12,057 bases of DNA, from positions 1 to 12,057 of the forward strand of contig CAKTOK010000045.1 of assembly GCA_934589835.1 (NCBI GenBank), given 5' to 3'. Numbering within the stretch: position 1 is the first letter of the stretch; each line of letters begins with the position of its first letter. Shown here piece after piece: positions 1 through 7,689 of the stretch. This stretch comes from an uncultured Oscillospiraceae bacterium. Its GTDB lineage: Bacteria; Bacillota; Clostridia; Oscillospirales; Oscillospiraceae. The notes beneath the pieces are model-generated. The model saw only the letters and a list, made by a program, of their open reading frames with translations. It had not been told where the DNA came from and did not search any database. The translations under genes and the position numbers were made by a program.

Positions 1-72
<72 letters not shown>

Positions 73-78
73 CAAGAA

Positions 79-120
79 GATGAGGGATTGGGAGAAGATC
101 CCGATCCCTCATCTGCTTTT
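79..120 (+). terminator. Terminator-like hairpin after tRNA-His
   Basis: A 15-bp inverted repeat (79-93 with 99-113, one G-U pair) encloses a 5-nt loop and is followed by TGCTTTT. It looks like an intrinsic terminator, but tRNA-Gln starts only 6 nt further on and no promoter is visible between them. It may therefore be leaky, or may serve as a processing structure. Confidence 0.7.
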
Positions 121-126
121 CCACAC

Positions 127-201
127 AGGGGTGTAGCCAAGTGGTAAGGCAAGGGACTTTGACTCCCTCATCCGCTGGTTCGAGTCCAGCCATCCCTGCC
201 A
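127..201 (+). tRNA. tRNA-Gln (TTG)
   Basis: The acceptor strands 127-133 and 191-197 pair through seven positions, one of them G-U. The D arm is at 136-150. The anticodon stem is 152-156/164-168 with loop CTTTGAC, giving anticodon TTG (Gln). The discriminator is G198 and CCA is encoded at 199-201. Confidence 0.96.
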
Positions 202-211
202 CGGTAAGTAC

Positions 212-233
212 GGATGGGCCACCCGTCCTTTTT
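212..233 (+). terminator. Short intrinsic terminator after tRNA-Gln
   Basis: A 7-bp stem (212-218 with 222-228, one G-U pair) with a CCA loop is followed directly by five T residues. It lies 10 nt after the tRNA-Gln CCA and 4 nt before tRNA-Lys begins. Confidence 0.6.
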
Positions 234-237
234 ATAC

Positions 238-313
238 GCTTCGTTAGCTCAGTAGGCAGAGCACCTGCCTTTTAAGCAGGGTGTCCGGGGTTCGAATCCC
301 CGACGAGGCACCA
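238..313 (+). tRNA. tRNA-Lys (TTT)
   Basis: The acceptor strands 238-244 and 303-309 pair fully, with one G-U pair. The anticodon loop CTTTTAA between CCTGC and GCAGG gives anticodon TTT (Lys). The T-arm contains GGTTCGAATCC. The discriminator is A310 and CCA is encoded at 311-313. Confidence 0.97.
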
Positions 314-350
314 AAAGAGAGCCACCCTTTGGGTGGCTCTCTTTTGGTGC
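308..350 (+). terminator. Long hairpin terminator overlapping the tRNA-Lys 3' end
   Basis: Positions 308-327 and 331-350 form a perfect 20-bp inverted repeat with a TTT loop. The inner 14 bp (314-327/331-344) read as a normal A-tract/U-tract terminator. The outer arm extends into the tRNA itself and pairs with its last acceptor bases and CCA. The A and T tracts make it potentially active in both directions. Confidence 0.85.
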
Positions 351-368
351 TGCTGCTTTTTGCGGAGC

Positions 369-397
369 AAAAATCAGGGCCGCCAAACGGCGGCCCT
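369..397 (-). terminator. Terminator of the minus-strand sortase-like gene
   Basis: On the minus strand a perfect 9-bp GC-rich stem (397-389 with 384-376) with a 4-nt loop is followed by GATTTTTG. It lies about 37 nt past the stop codon of the gene at 435-872. A small extra hairpin at 357-373 shares the same A/T tract. Confidence 0.8.
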
Positions 398-434
398 TGA
401 CCGAATGTGCAGGGGCGCCACAACGAAGGTTCAC

Positions 435-872
435 TCACATCAGCCGCTCCACCCCCACAATGTAGACCTCCCATTCCGCACCGCCCGGGACGCAGGTGCA
501 CAGATACAGATCCGCCTCCGGCAGCTGGCCGCTTTCGGTGTAGATGCCCCTGTCGCTGAAGCCCGTGGTGACGAAGGCGCACCGATACTGCACGTCTCCG
601 AACACCACCTCGTCACCCACGGCGATGTTCCACAGGCCGTGGAAGTCTTGCCCCGCGTGGTCCATGAGGTAGGGCGGCCGCCATGCCGCCGCGTGAGGCT
701 TGTCCACCACCGCCTGTAAGCGCTGGGAGTTGTTCCCCGCCACATACTCGCAGGATACTTCAATGCCGCAGGACGGCACGGCCAGCGTCACCGGCGTCGC
801 CAGCTCCTGCACCTTGTACGCCCCCAGCGCCACCGTCAACAGCACCGCAAAAATGATACAGCACCGTCTCAT
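435..872 (-). CDS. Exported sortase-like domain protein, degenerate active site
   Basis: This 145-residue protein starts at the ATG at 872-870, which has GGGAGG six bases upstream. Residues 1-17 are a basic, then hydrophobic segment (MRRCCIIFAVLLTVALG), so it is a signal peptide or N-terminal membrane anchor. The rest resembles the sortase beta-barrel: VPSCGIEVSCEY near 32-43 matches the family's first strand, H72 in the segment LMDHAGQDFHGL sits where the catalytic His is expected, VGDEVVF (85-91) matches the conserved GDxI strand, and LYLCTC (122-127) matches TLxTC with C127 as the nucleophile. The Arg expected some 8-13 residues after that Cys is absent: the final strand is EWEVYIVGVERLM, with Glu/Trp at the position. 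The fold call is an inference from pattern and the activity is uncertain. It is a single gene with its own terminator. No sorting-signal substrate is visible in the window. Confidence 0.6.
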   Translation of the reverse strand: MRRCCIIFAVLLTVALGAYKVQELATPVTLAVPSCGIEVSCEYVAGNNSQRLQAVVDKPHAAAWRPPYLMDHAGQDFHGLWNIAVGDEVVFGDVQYRCAFVTTGFSDRGIYTESGQLPEADLYLCTCVPGGAEWEVYIVGVERLM

Positions 873-894
873 ACCATACCTCCCTGCCGGATAT

Positions 895-923
895 TTGACC
901 GATCCTGTCGCTGCCGGCATTAT
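895..923 (+). promoter_or_regulatory. Possible sigma-A promoter for the ClpP-like gene
   Basis: TTGACC (895-900) is separated by 17 nt from CATTAT (918-923), about 110 nt before the ATG of the ClpP-like gene. The -10 is a weak match, so this is tentative. The intergenic region 873-1031 otherwise shows only a 5-bp hairpin at 967-980. Confidence 0.35.
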
Positions 924-1031
924 CCCACGGAGCCGCTGCAAAAACGGTCGCTTTCCGCCGCATGACCTGCAAAAATGCAGCATACTTTTCCCATTCCTGC
1001 ACATCCTATCCCGGAAGAGGAGGTGCAGAGC

Positions 1032-1751
1032 ATGACAGAGCAAACGAAGGAGACACGGGCGCTGCCGGACTGCGGCGGGCAGGAGGAGCAGACGGCGCCT
1101 CCCACGCAGCAGCTGGTGGACATGGGCTCCTCCGTGGTGAAGAACCGCCACGGCACGGTGCATTGTCTGACCATCGTGGGACAGGTGGAGGGCCACATGG
1201 TCCTGCCCAATAACACGAAAACCACCAAGTACGAGCACGTCCTGCCGCTGCTGGCATCACTGGAGGAATCGGACGAGGTGGACGGCCTGCTGCTCCTGCT
1301 GAACACGGTGGGCGGCGATATCGAGGCGGGCCTCGCCATCGCGGAGCTGGTAGCGGGGATGCGCCTGCCCACGGTAACGCTGGTGCTGGGCGGCGGTCAC
1401 TCCATCGGCGTACCGCTGGCGGTGTGCGGCAAGGAGACCTTCATCGCCCCCAGCGCGTCCATGACCATCCATCCGGTGCGGATGTCCGGCACGGTCATCG
1501 CCGCGCCGGAGACATACCGCTACTTTGAGCGCATCCGGGAGCGGATCGTCAAGTTCGTGGCGGCACACAGCCATATCAGCGAGGATCGGTTCCGCCAGCT
1601 GATGCTGTCCTCCGGCGATATGGCCAACGACGTGGGGAGCGTGCTGTACGGCGAGGAGGCGGTGACCATGGGCATCATCGACCGCGTGGGCAGCCTGTCC
1701 GACGCGCTGGACAGCCTGTATCGCCAGATGGACCGGCGGCGCGAGGAATAA
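1032..1751 (+). CDS. tepA: TepA-type ClpP-fold serine protease
   Basis: This 239-residue protein matches the ClpP/TepA (YmfB) family of the crotonase-like fold. The oxyanion Gly pair is in NTVGGDIEAG (91-100). The nucleophile is S124 in GGGHSIGVPLA. The general base is H147 in SMTIHPVR. The acidic partner is probably D200 in MANDVG, before the LYGEEAVTMGIID segment typical of the C-terminus. The catalytic triad therefore appears intact. The ATG at 1032 was chosen because GAGGAGGTG lies 7 nt upstream; an in-frame ATG at 975 has no such site and would add 19 unconserved residues. Residues 1-30 are a polar, low-complexity extension. TepA was linked to protein translocation and spore resistance in Bacillus subtilis and is presumably cytoplasmic. 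The gene is monocistronic: it is divergent from the sortase-like gene and closed by a strong terminator. Confidence 0.88.
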   Translation: MTEQTKETRALPDCGGQEEQTAPPTQQLVDMGSSVVKNRHGTVHCLTIVGQVEGHMVLPNNTKTTKYEHVLPLLASLEESDEVDGLLLLLNTVGGDIEAGLAIAELVAGMRLPTVTLVLGGGHSIGVPLAVCGKETFIAPSASMTIHPVRMSGTVIAAPETYRYFERIRERIVKFVAAHSHISEDRFRQLMLSSGDMANDVGSVLYGEEAVTMGIIDRVGSLSDALDSLYRQMDRRREE

Positions 1752-1804
1752 ATAGCAGGAGGGGACGCATCTATCGCGTCCCCTCCTGCTATTTGCGTTT
1801 TTTT
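1751..1804 (+). terminator. Strong intrinsic terminator after the ClpP-like gene
   Basis: A perfect 18-bp stem (1751-1768 with 1776-1793), beginning in the stop codon, has a 7-nt loop. TGCG follows, then seven T residues (1798-1804). It separates the ClpP-like gene from the smc operon. Confidence 0.93.
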
Positions 1805-1826
1805 CCTGCGTGCTCCACAGTTTTCC

Positions 1827-1855
1827 TTGAAAATGCGGGATTTCCGGTGTATACT
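1827..1855 (+). promoter_or_regulatory. Sigma-A promoter of the smc operon
   Basis: TTGAAA (1827-1832) and TATACT (1850-1855) are spaced by exactly 17 nt. Transcription should begin near 1861-1863, giving a 5' leader of only 25-35 nt before smc. It is the only good promoter seen before the seven genes that follow. Confidence 0.82.
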
Positions 1856-1883
1856 AATTTAGTTATAGTATGCAAAAACGAAA

Positions 1884-1890
1884 GAGGTGA
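1884..1890 (+). promoter_or_regulatory. Shine-Dalgarno GAGGTGA that calls the smc start into question
   Basis: GAGGTGA is a seven-base match to the 16S rRNA 3' end. It overlaps the GTG at 1887, so it cannot serve that codon. Counting 8 nt from GAGG leads to an in-frame ATC at 1896, exactly where SMC proteins normally have their initiator Met. Confidence 0.7.
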
Positions 1891-4800
1891 GCCATATCTA
1901 CCTTAAGGCTCTTGAGATTCAGGGATTCAAATCATTTCCCGATAAGACCGTGCTGGACTTCGGCGAGGACATCACCGCCATCGTGGGCCCCAACGGCTCC
2001 GGCAAGTCCAATATCTCCGACGCCATCCGTTGGGTCATGGGCGAGCAGAACAGCCGCCAGCTCCGGGGCGCCAAGATGGAGGACGTGATCTTCGGCGGTA
2101 CGGAGAAGCGCAACCAGATGGGCTTCGCACAGGTGACGCTGGTCATCGACAACACGGAGCATATTTTCCCTGCCCGCGACGAGGCGGAGGTGGCGGTGAC
2201 CCGCCGCTATTACCGCAGCGGCGAGTCGGAGTATTACATCAACAAGCAGTCCGTGCGGCTCAAGGATGTGAACGAGCTGTTTATGGACACCGGCATGGGC
2301 CGCGAGGGCTACTCCATCATCGGACAGGGCAAGATCGATGAGATCCTGTCCGTCAAGAGCGGCGAACGCCGCGAGATCTTCGAGGAGGCGGCTGGCATCA
2401 GCAAATACCGTCACCGCAAGGAGGAGTCGGAGCGCAAGCTGGAGCGCACGGAGGAGAATCTGGTGCGTATCAACGACAAGATCGCCGAGCTGGAGCTGCA
2501 GGTGGAGCCGCTGCGCCAACAGGCGGAGACGGCCAAGCGCTACCTCGTTCTCCACGATGAGCTGCGGGTGCTGGAGATCTCCGTGTGGCTGGAGCAGCTC
2601 CAGAACATCCGCACCGCCAAGCTGAAGCTGGAGACCGATGCGGAGCTGGCGGGCGAGGAATGCCGCAGGGCCCAGGCGGCGCTGGACGCCTCCTACGAGG
2701 CGGGAGAGCGCTGCGGCGAGCAGGTGCGGCAGAACGATATGGACGCCGAGGCGCTGCGCGGCCGCCTCAGCGGTCTGGAGAGCGCTGTGGGCGATGAAGA
2801 ATCCGCCATGGCGGTGCTGCGTACCGGCGTATCCCACAATGAAGATTCTCTGCGCCGTTTGGAGCAGGAGCTGGCCGACAGCGATAGCCGCCGCGGCAAT
2901 CTGCAAGGCCAGATCGACAGTCAGCTGGCCCGCGTAGCTGCCATCGACCGGCAAATGGAACAGGTACAGACCGAGCTGGACGACCTGCTGCGTCAGGCAC
3001 AGGCACTGGCTGACAGCGCCAAGGGCGCGGCGGAGGACGCCGAGACGCTGCGGGCGCAGGAGGCCATGGCCGTGGCTGCCGCCGCTGATGGGCGGGCTCA
3101 GCTGTCCGCCGTTACCGCCGGCGCTGCGGAGGTCGCCCAGCGCCGCCAGACCGTGGGACAGGAGCTGTCCGCCGCACAGGAGAAGCTGTCCGCCGGTGAG
3201 AAGGAAGCCAAGGAAAACCGCCGCGCCCTGCGGGAAGCGCAGGAGGAGGCGCAGGCGGTGCAGAATATGATTCAGGGCCACACCCTGAAAATGGACAGCC
3301 GCCGTAAAAAGGCGGAGGACGCCGCTGCCGCCAAGCTGAAGCTGACCATGGACGCCGGCGCACTGGACGACCGCATCCGCCTCCTGACGGAGATGGAAAA
3401 GGAGTACGAGGGCTTCTCCAAGGCGGTAAAGACCGTGATGCAGGCGGCGGAGAAGAATACGCTGCGGGGCATACACGGCCCCGTGGCGAGCCTGATGACC
3501 ACGAAGCAGGAATACGCCGTGGCGCTGGAGATCGCGCTGGGCGCGGGGATGCAGAACATCGTGGTGGACCGCGAGGAGGATGCCAAGGCTGCCATCAGCT
3601 TCCTGAAGCAGCGGGACGGCGGACGCGCCACGTTCCTGCCCCTGACGGCCATCCGCGGCGAGGAGCTGCGGGAGAACGTCTCCGGCGAATACGGCTTCGT
3701 GGGCGTGGCCAGCCGTCTGGTGACCTACGATGCGAAATACGATGACATTTTCCGCAGTCTGCTGGGCCGCACCGTAGTGGCGGAGGATCTGGACAGCGGC
3801 ATTGCCATGGCACGGAAGTACCGCAACGCCTTCCGCATCGTAACGCTGGACGGCCAGGTCATCAACCGCGGCGGCTCCATGACCGGCGGCTCTGTCAGCC
3901 GCAGCGCGGGCGTGCTGTCCCGCGCCAACGAGCTGGAGCGTCTGACGGCCCGACAGGGCGCGGCCCATGACCAGCTCCGCGCTGCCGTCCAGCAGGCGGA
4001 GGACCTGCAGCGGGAGCTGCAAAAGGCGGAATACGAACTGCAGGTGGCAAAGGAGCAGCAGCACAAGGCGGAGGCCGAGGTGCTGACGTTCCAGACCAAG
4101 CAGGACCACTATGATATCCTGCTGGAGAGCCTGCGCCTGAGCTGTGAGACGATGGAGCGGGAGCTGGAGGACTTTGACCGCCGCGACAGCGCGGACAAGA
4201 GCCGCATCAGGGAGCTGGAGGCCGCCATTGCACAGGCCGATGCCCGCGCCGCCGACCTGCGCCGTCAAGCGCAGGAGAAGCTGGCGGGTCAGACGGATCT
4301 GAACGATGCCACTGACCGGTTGGCCCAGACGGTCAGCGAGAAAAAGGCATCGCAGGCCGCTCTCTTGGCGGAGCGCGAGGCCGGACTGCGCGGGGCGGAG
4401 GACCTGCGCCGCGTGCAGGCGGATATGGCCGCCGACCGCGCCGACCGCGATCAGCTGGCGGAGCGCTTCCGCGCCGACAATAAACGGGCGCAGGAGGAGA
4501 TCGCTGTCCATCAGACCCGCGTGAATGAGCTGACCTGTCAGGCAGAGAGCCTGCGCCGTCAGCTGGAGGAGCTGGCCCAGACAAAGCTGGCATTGGAGGC
4601 CCGCCGTGAGCAGCAGGGCCGTGAGAGCCGTCAGCTCAACGAAGCGCTGCTCAACGCCACGCAGGCGGAGGGCAGGCTGCGTCAGAAGCTGGAGAGCAGT
4701 GCCATGGAGGAGAGCCAGCTGCTGGACAAGCTGTGGGAGCGGTACAGCCTGAGCCACAGCGACGCGCAGGAGCAGCGCATCCAGCTGGAGAGCGTGCCCA

Positions 4801-5465
4801 AGGCTACCCGCCGTATCGCCGAGCTGAACCGTGAGATCAAGTCGCTGGGCACCCCCAATCTGGGCGCCATTGACGAGTTCCAGCGGGTGAACGAGCGCTA
4901 TACCTACCTCTCCGACCAGCGCACCGACGTGGAGAAGGCCAAGGAGGAGCTGGCCGGCGTCATCGACCAGCTGACCCGCCAGATGACGGAGATCTTCGGC
5001 CAGCAGTTCCAGCTGCTGAACGAGAGCTTCCAGCAGACGTTTCTGGAGCTGTTCGGCGGCGGCAAGGCCCGTCTGGAGCTGGAGGATGAGAACGATATCC
5101 TCAACTGCGGCATTGAGATCAAGGTACAGCCCCCCGGCAAGCAGCTCAAGACCATCACGCTGCTGTCCGGCGGAGAGAAGGCCTTTGTGGCCATCGCCCT
5201 GTACTTCGCCATTCTGAAAGTACATCCCACGCCGTTCTGCGTCATGGACGAGATCGAGGCGGCGCTGGACGAGGCAAACGTGGTCCGCTATGCCCGCTAT
5301 ATGCGGCGCATCGCCGGCAAGACCCAGTTCATCGTCATCACCCACCGCCGCGGCACCATGGAGGAGGCCGACGTGCTGTACGGCGTGACCATGCAGGAGA
5401 AGGGCGTCAGCCGCATCCTCACCATCAACCTCAACGACATGGCAAAGGAACTGAAGATCAAGTAA
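1887..5465 (+). CDS. smc: Chromosome partition protein SMC
   Basis: SMC is the ATPase core of the bacterial condensin, which acts with ScpA and ScpB to organise and segregate the nucleoid. The 1192 residues (counted from the GTG) match the family's usual length. The N-terminal head has YLKALEIQGFKSF and Walker A GPNGSGKS (34-41). Long Ala/Glu/Arg-rich coiled coils flank a hinge at about 526-675 containing GGSMTGGS. The C-terminal head carries the ABC signature LSGGE (1093-1097), Walker B with D1121 and E1122 in CVMDEIEAALDE, and a switch His in VITHRR. All catalytic elements are present. The start is doubtful: GTG 1887 is the only conventional codon but lacks a usable ribosome site, and ATC at 1896 fits better (see findings). 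It is the first gene of a seven-gene operon. The usual upstream partner rnc is absent here; a ClpP-like gene lies there instead. Confidence 0.97.
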   Translation: MSHIYLKALEIQGFKSFPDKTVLDFGEDITAIVGPNGSGKSNISDAIRWVMGEQNSRQLRGAKMEDVIFGGTEKRNQMGFAQVTLVIDNTEHIFPARDEAEVAVTRRYYRSGESEYYINKQSVRLKDVNELFMDTGMGREGYSIIGQGKIDEILSVKSGERREIFEEAAGISKYRHRKEESERKLERTEENLVRINDKIAELELQVEPLRQQAETAKRYLVLHDELRVLEISVWLEQLQNIRTAKLKLETDAELAGEECRRAQAALDASYEAGERCGEQVRQNDMDAEALRGRLSGLESAVGDEESAMAVLRTGVSHNEDSLRRLEQELADSDSRRGNLQGQIDSQLARVAAIDRQMEQVQTELDDLLRQAQALADSAKGAAEDAETLRAQEAMAVAAAADGRAQLSAVTAGAAEVAQRRQTVGQELSAAQEKLSAGEKEAKENRRALREAQEEAQAVQNMIQGHTLKMDSRRKKAEDAAAAKLKLTMDAGALDDRIRLLTEMEKEYEGFSKAVKTVMQAAEKNTLRGIHGPVASLMTTKQEYAVALEIALGAGMQNIVVDREEDAKAAISFLKQRDGGRATFLPLTAIRGEELRENVSGEYGFVGVASRLVTYDAKYDDIFRSLLGRTVVAEDLDSGIAMARKYRNAFRIVTLDGQVINRGGSMTGGSVSRSAGVLSRANELERLTARQGAAHDQLRAAVQQAEDLQRELQKAEYELQVAKEQQHKAEAEVLTFQTKQDHYDILLESLRLSCETMERELEDFDRRDSADKSRIRELEAAIAQADARAADLRRQAQEKLAGQTDLNDATDRLAQTVSEKKASQAALLAEREAGLRGAEDLRRVQADMAADRADRDQLAERFRADNKRAQEEIAVHQTRVNELTCQAESLRRQLEELAQTKLALEARREQQGRESRQLNEALLNATQAEGRLRQKLESSAMEESQLLDKLWERYSLSHSDAQEQRIQLESVPKATRRIAELNREIKSLGTPNLGAIDEFQRVNERYTYLSDQRTDVEKAKEELAGVIDQLTRQMTEIFGQQFQLLNESFQQTFLELFGGGKARLELEDENDILNCGIEIKVQPPGKQLKTITLLSGGEKAFVAIALYFAILKVHPTPFCVMDEIEAALDEANVVRYARYMRRIAGKTQFIVITHRRGTMEEADVLYGVTMQEKGVSRILTINLNDMAKELKIK

Positions 5466-5474
5466 GGAGGGCCC

Positions 5475-6344
5475 ATGGGATTTTTCAAGAAGTTTAAGGA
5501 GGCATGGCTGGCGTCCATGACCTTTGACAGGCTGGACGACGCCTTTTACGAGGAGCTGGAGGAGGCGCTGATCCTGGCGGATCTGGGCGCGGCCTCCGCC
5601 GCCGACACGGTGGAGCAGCTGCGTAAGCGGGTGAGTCAGAAGCTGATGACCCGCGCCGATGAGGTGAAGGACGCGCTCCGCGACATTCTGGCGGAGAAGC
5701 TGAACGTGGGCGATCCGGCGCTGGATCTGTCCACCGCGCCCAGCGTGGTGCTGGTCATCGGCGTCAACGGCGTGGGCAAGACCACGTCCATCGGCAAGCT
5801 GGCCGCCCGTTTCAAGAGCGAGGGGAAAAAGGTGCTGCTGTGCGCCGGCGATACGTTCCGCGCCGCCGCCGCTGACCAGCTGGAGATCTGGGCGGGCCGC
5901 GCCGGCGTGGACATCGTCCGCCAGCATGAGGGCGCCGACCCGGGCGCCGTGCTGTTCGATGCGCTGCAGGCCGCCAAGGCCCGCCATGCGGACGTGGTGC
6001 TCTGCGACACGGCAGGCCGCCTCCACAACAAGCAGAATCTGATGAACGAGCTGGCGAAGCTCCGCAAGATCATCGACCGCGAAACGCCGGACGCCGCCAA
6101 GGAGACGCTGCTGGTGCTGGACGCCACCACCGGCCAGAACGGCCTCATTCAGGCCCGCCAGTTCAAGGAGACGGCCGGCCTGACCGGCATTATCCTGACG
6201 AAGCTGGACGGCACCGCCAAGGGCGGCATCGTGGTGGCCATTGCTCAGGAGCTTCAGGTGCCCGTGAAGTTTGTGGGCGTGGGCGAGGGCATTGACGACC
6301 TGCGCCCCTTCGACGCCCGTGAGTTTGTGAAAGAGCTGTTTTAA
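5475..6344 (+). CDS. ftsY: Signal recognition particle receptor FtsY
   Basis: FtsY is the SRP-receptor GTPase that docks ribosome-SRP complexes at the membrane. The 289 residues form a minimal NG-domain version without the long acidic A domain of enterobacterial FtsY. The amphipathic N-terminus [15 protein letters not shown] is a likely membrane-binding helix. G-motifs are intact: GVNGVGKTT (96-104, P loop), [11 protein letters not shown] (near 130-140), DTAGR (178-182), TKLDG (242-246), and the [12 protein letters not shown]-terminal segment. The ATG at 5475 is preceded by AAGGAGG, which overlaps the smc stop codon. The 9-nt gap implies translation from the same transcript as smc, a known conserved pairing in Firmicutes. 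Confidence 0.97.
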   Translation: MGFFKKFKEAWLASMTFDRLDDAFYEELEEALILADLGAASAADTVEQLRKRVSQKLMTRADEVKDALRDILAEKLNVGDPALDLSTAPSVVLVIGVNGVGKTTSIGKLAARFKSEGKKVLLCAGDTFRAAAADQLEIWAGRAGVDIVRQHEGADPGAVLFDALQAAKARHADVVLCDTAGRLHNKQNLMNELAKLRKIIDRETPDAAKETLLVLDATTGQNGLIQARQFKETAGLTGIILTKLDGTAKGGIVVAIAQELQVPVKFVGVGEGIDDLRPFDAREFVKELF

Positions 6345-6355
6345 GGAGGGGCGAT

Positions 6356-7081
6356 ATGGAACGTGCAGACGGCCGGAAATACAACGAGCTGCGGCCCGTG
6401 GAACTGACGGCGGGCTTTACGAAATTTGCGGAGGGCAGCGTGCTCATCCGCTGCGGCGACACGGTGGTGCTGTGCAACGCCTCGGTGGAGGATCGGGTGC
6501 CGCCCCATGTGCGGCCCGGCCACGGCTGGGTCACAGCGGAATATTCCATGCTGCCCCGCGCCAATCGGGAGCGCAGCCGCCGCGATGTGGACAAGCTGAA
6601 GCTGTCCGGCCGCAGCGCCGAGATCCAGCGGCTCATCGGACGCAGCCTGCGCTCGGCGGTGGATATGGCCCTGCTGGGGGAGCGCACCGTCACCATCGAC
6701 TGTGACGTGCTGCAGGGCGACGGCGGTACCCGTACCGCCTCGGTGACCGGCGGCTTCGCGGCGCTGGCGCTGGCCTGCCGTCGCCTGGTGGAGAACGGCG
6801 ACATCGGGCGTATGCCCATCCGACACTATGTGGCCGGTATCTCTGCCGGCATCGTGGGCGAAACGCCCATGCTGGACCTGCAATATTCCGAGGACAGCCG
6901 CGCGCAGGTGGATCTGAACTGCGTCATGAATGAGCTGGGCGAGATCATCGAGATCCAGGGCACCGGCGAGGGCCGCGCCTTCTCCCTGAAGGAGCAGCAG
7001 GAGCTGGTGGAGCTGTGCGCCAGGGGCAACCGTGAGCTGATCCGGAAACAAAAAGAACTGCTGGGGGATATTTTACGATGA
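6356..7081 (+). CDS. rph: Ribonuclease PH
   Basis: RNase PH is a phosphorolytic 3'-5' exoribonuclease that trims tRNA 3' ends and forms a hexamer. The 241 residues match the family length. Markers include RADGR (3-7), the phosphate-binding segment GDGGTRTASVTGG (121-133), and the metal-binding acidic residues D180 and D186 in SEDSRAQVDLN. AAGGAGG just before the ATG overlaps the ftsY stop region (11-nt gap). Its stop codon overlaps the next start as ATGA, which suggests translational coupling to rdgB. All three tRNAs at the left edge encode CCA, so trimming rather than CCA addition would finish them, which fits this enzyme's role. Confidence 0.97.
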   Translation: MERADGRKYNELRPVELTAGFTKFAEGSVLIRCGDTVVLCNASVEDRVPPHVRPGHGWVTAEYSMLPRANRERSRRDVDKLKLSGRSAEIQRLIGRSLRSAVDMALLGERTVTIDCDVLQGDGGTRTASVTGGFAALALACRRLVENGDIGRMPIRHYVAGISAGIVGETPMLDLQYSEDSRAQVDLNCVMNELGEIIEIQGTGEGRAFSLKEQQELVELCARGNRELIRKQKELLGDILR

Positions 7082-7668
7082 AATTTGTACTGGCCTCTCA
7101 CAATAAGGGCAAGCTGGCCGAGATGCAGGCCGTGCTGGCGGAGCTGGGCGTCGAAGTGACGCTGCCCGCCGATCTGGGCATCGACGTGGATGTGGAGGAG
7201 ACGGGGGAGACGTTTGCCGAGAACGCGGCCCTGAAGGCCAAGGCCATCATGGCCGCCAGCGGCCTGCCCGCCATTGCCGACGATTCCGGCCTGTGCGTCA
7301 ACTGGCTCAACGGCGCGCCCGGCGTCTACTCCGCCCGCTACGGCGGGCTGGACAGCGACGAGGCCCGCTATAAGCTGCTGCTGCAAAATCTGCGGGGCGC
7401 CACGGACCGCAGCGCCTATTTCCATACCGCCATCGTCTGCGCCTTTCCAAACGGGGATGTGCTGACGGCGGAGGGCGACTGCCGCGGCGCCATTGCCTTC
7501 GCGCCCATGGGCGACGGCGGCTTCGGTTACGATCCGGTATTTCTGGTGCCCTCCCTGCGGAAGACCTTTGCCCAGCTGACGCCGGAGGAGAAGAACGCCA
7601 TTTCTCACCGAGGCAACGCGCTGCGGGCCTTTTCCGCAAAATTGAAGGACTATCTCGGCAAAAACTGA
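7078..7668 (+). CDS. rdgB: XTP/dITP diphosphatase (RdgB/HAM1 family)
   Basis: This enzyme hydrolyses ITP, dITP and XTP to their monophosphates, keeping deaminated purines out of DNA and RNA. The 196 residues match the family. SHNKGK (7-12) binds the substrate phosphates, D69 in ADDSGL is the expected catalytic or metal residue, GFGYDPVF (148-155) and SHRGNAL (176-182) recognise the base and phosphate. The ATG overlaps the rph stop by 4 nt. Neighbouring rph and rdgB is a common arrangement in Firmicutes and elsewhere. Confidence 0.97.
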   Translation: MKFVLASHNKGKLAEMQAVLAELGVEVTLPADLGIDVDVEETGETFAENAALKAKAIMAASGLPAIADDSGLCVNWLNGAPGVYSARYGGLDSDEARYKLLLQNLRGATDRSAYFHTAIVCAFPNGDVLTAEGDCRGAIAFAPMGDGGFGYDPVFLVPSLRKTFAQLTPEEKNAISHRGNALRAFSAKLKDYLGKN

Positions 7669-7689
7669 CGATTTGGAGAAAAAACAACT

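Noticed and set aside
238..350. tRNA-Lys 3' end as a phage or integrative-element attachment site
   Set aside because: The repeated piece is inverted, not a direct repeat, and no integrase or element genes lie nearby.
918..924. Overlapping -10 boxes on both strands (CATTAT on plus, GATAAT on minus) as a bidirectional promoter
   Set aside because: The minus-strand box has no TTGACA-like -35 at 16-18 nt. Only the plus-strand pair is listed, at low confidence.
873..1238. N-terminal extension of the sortase-like gene to a 267-residue frame
   Set aside because: It runs antisense to the ClpP-like gene and its upstream region, and bypasses a good ribosome site plus signal peptide at 872.
1870..1890. 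Six-codon ORF (MQKRKR) as a smc leader peptide
   Set aside because: It would begin within about 10 nt of the predicted transcription start and has no ribosome site. It is mentioned only as an alternative explanation for a GTG start.
1932..6026. A 1364-codon open frame on the minus strand across smc and part of ftsY
   Set aside because: It is antisense to two textbook genes. Its product is low-complexity Leu/Gln/His/Arg-rich sequence, as expected from a GC-biased coding strand read backwards, and it has no recognisable domain or ribosome site.
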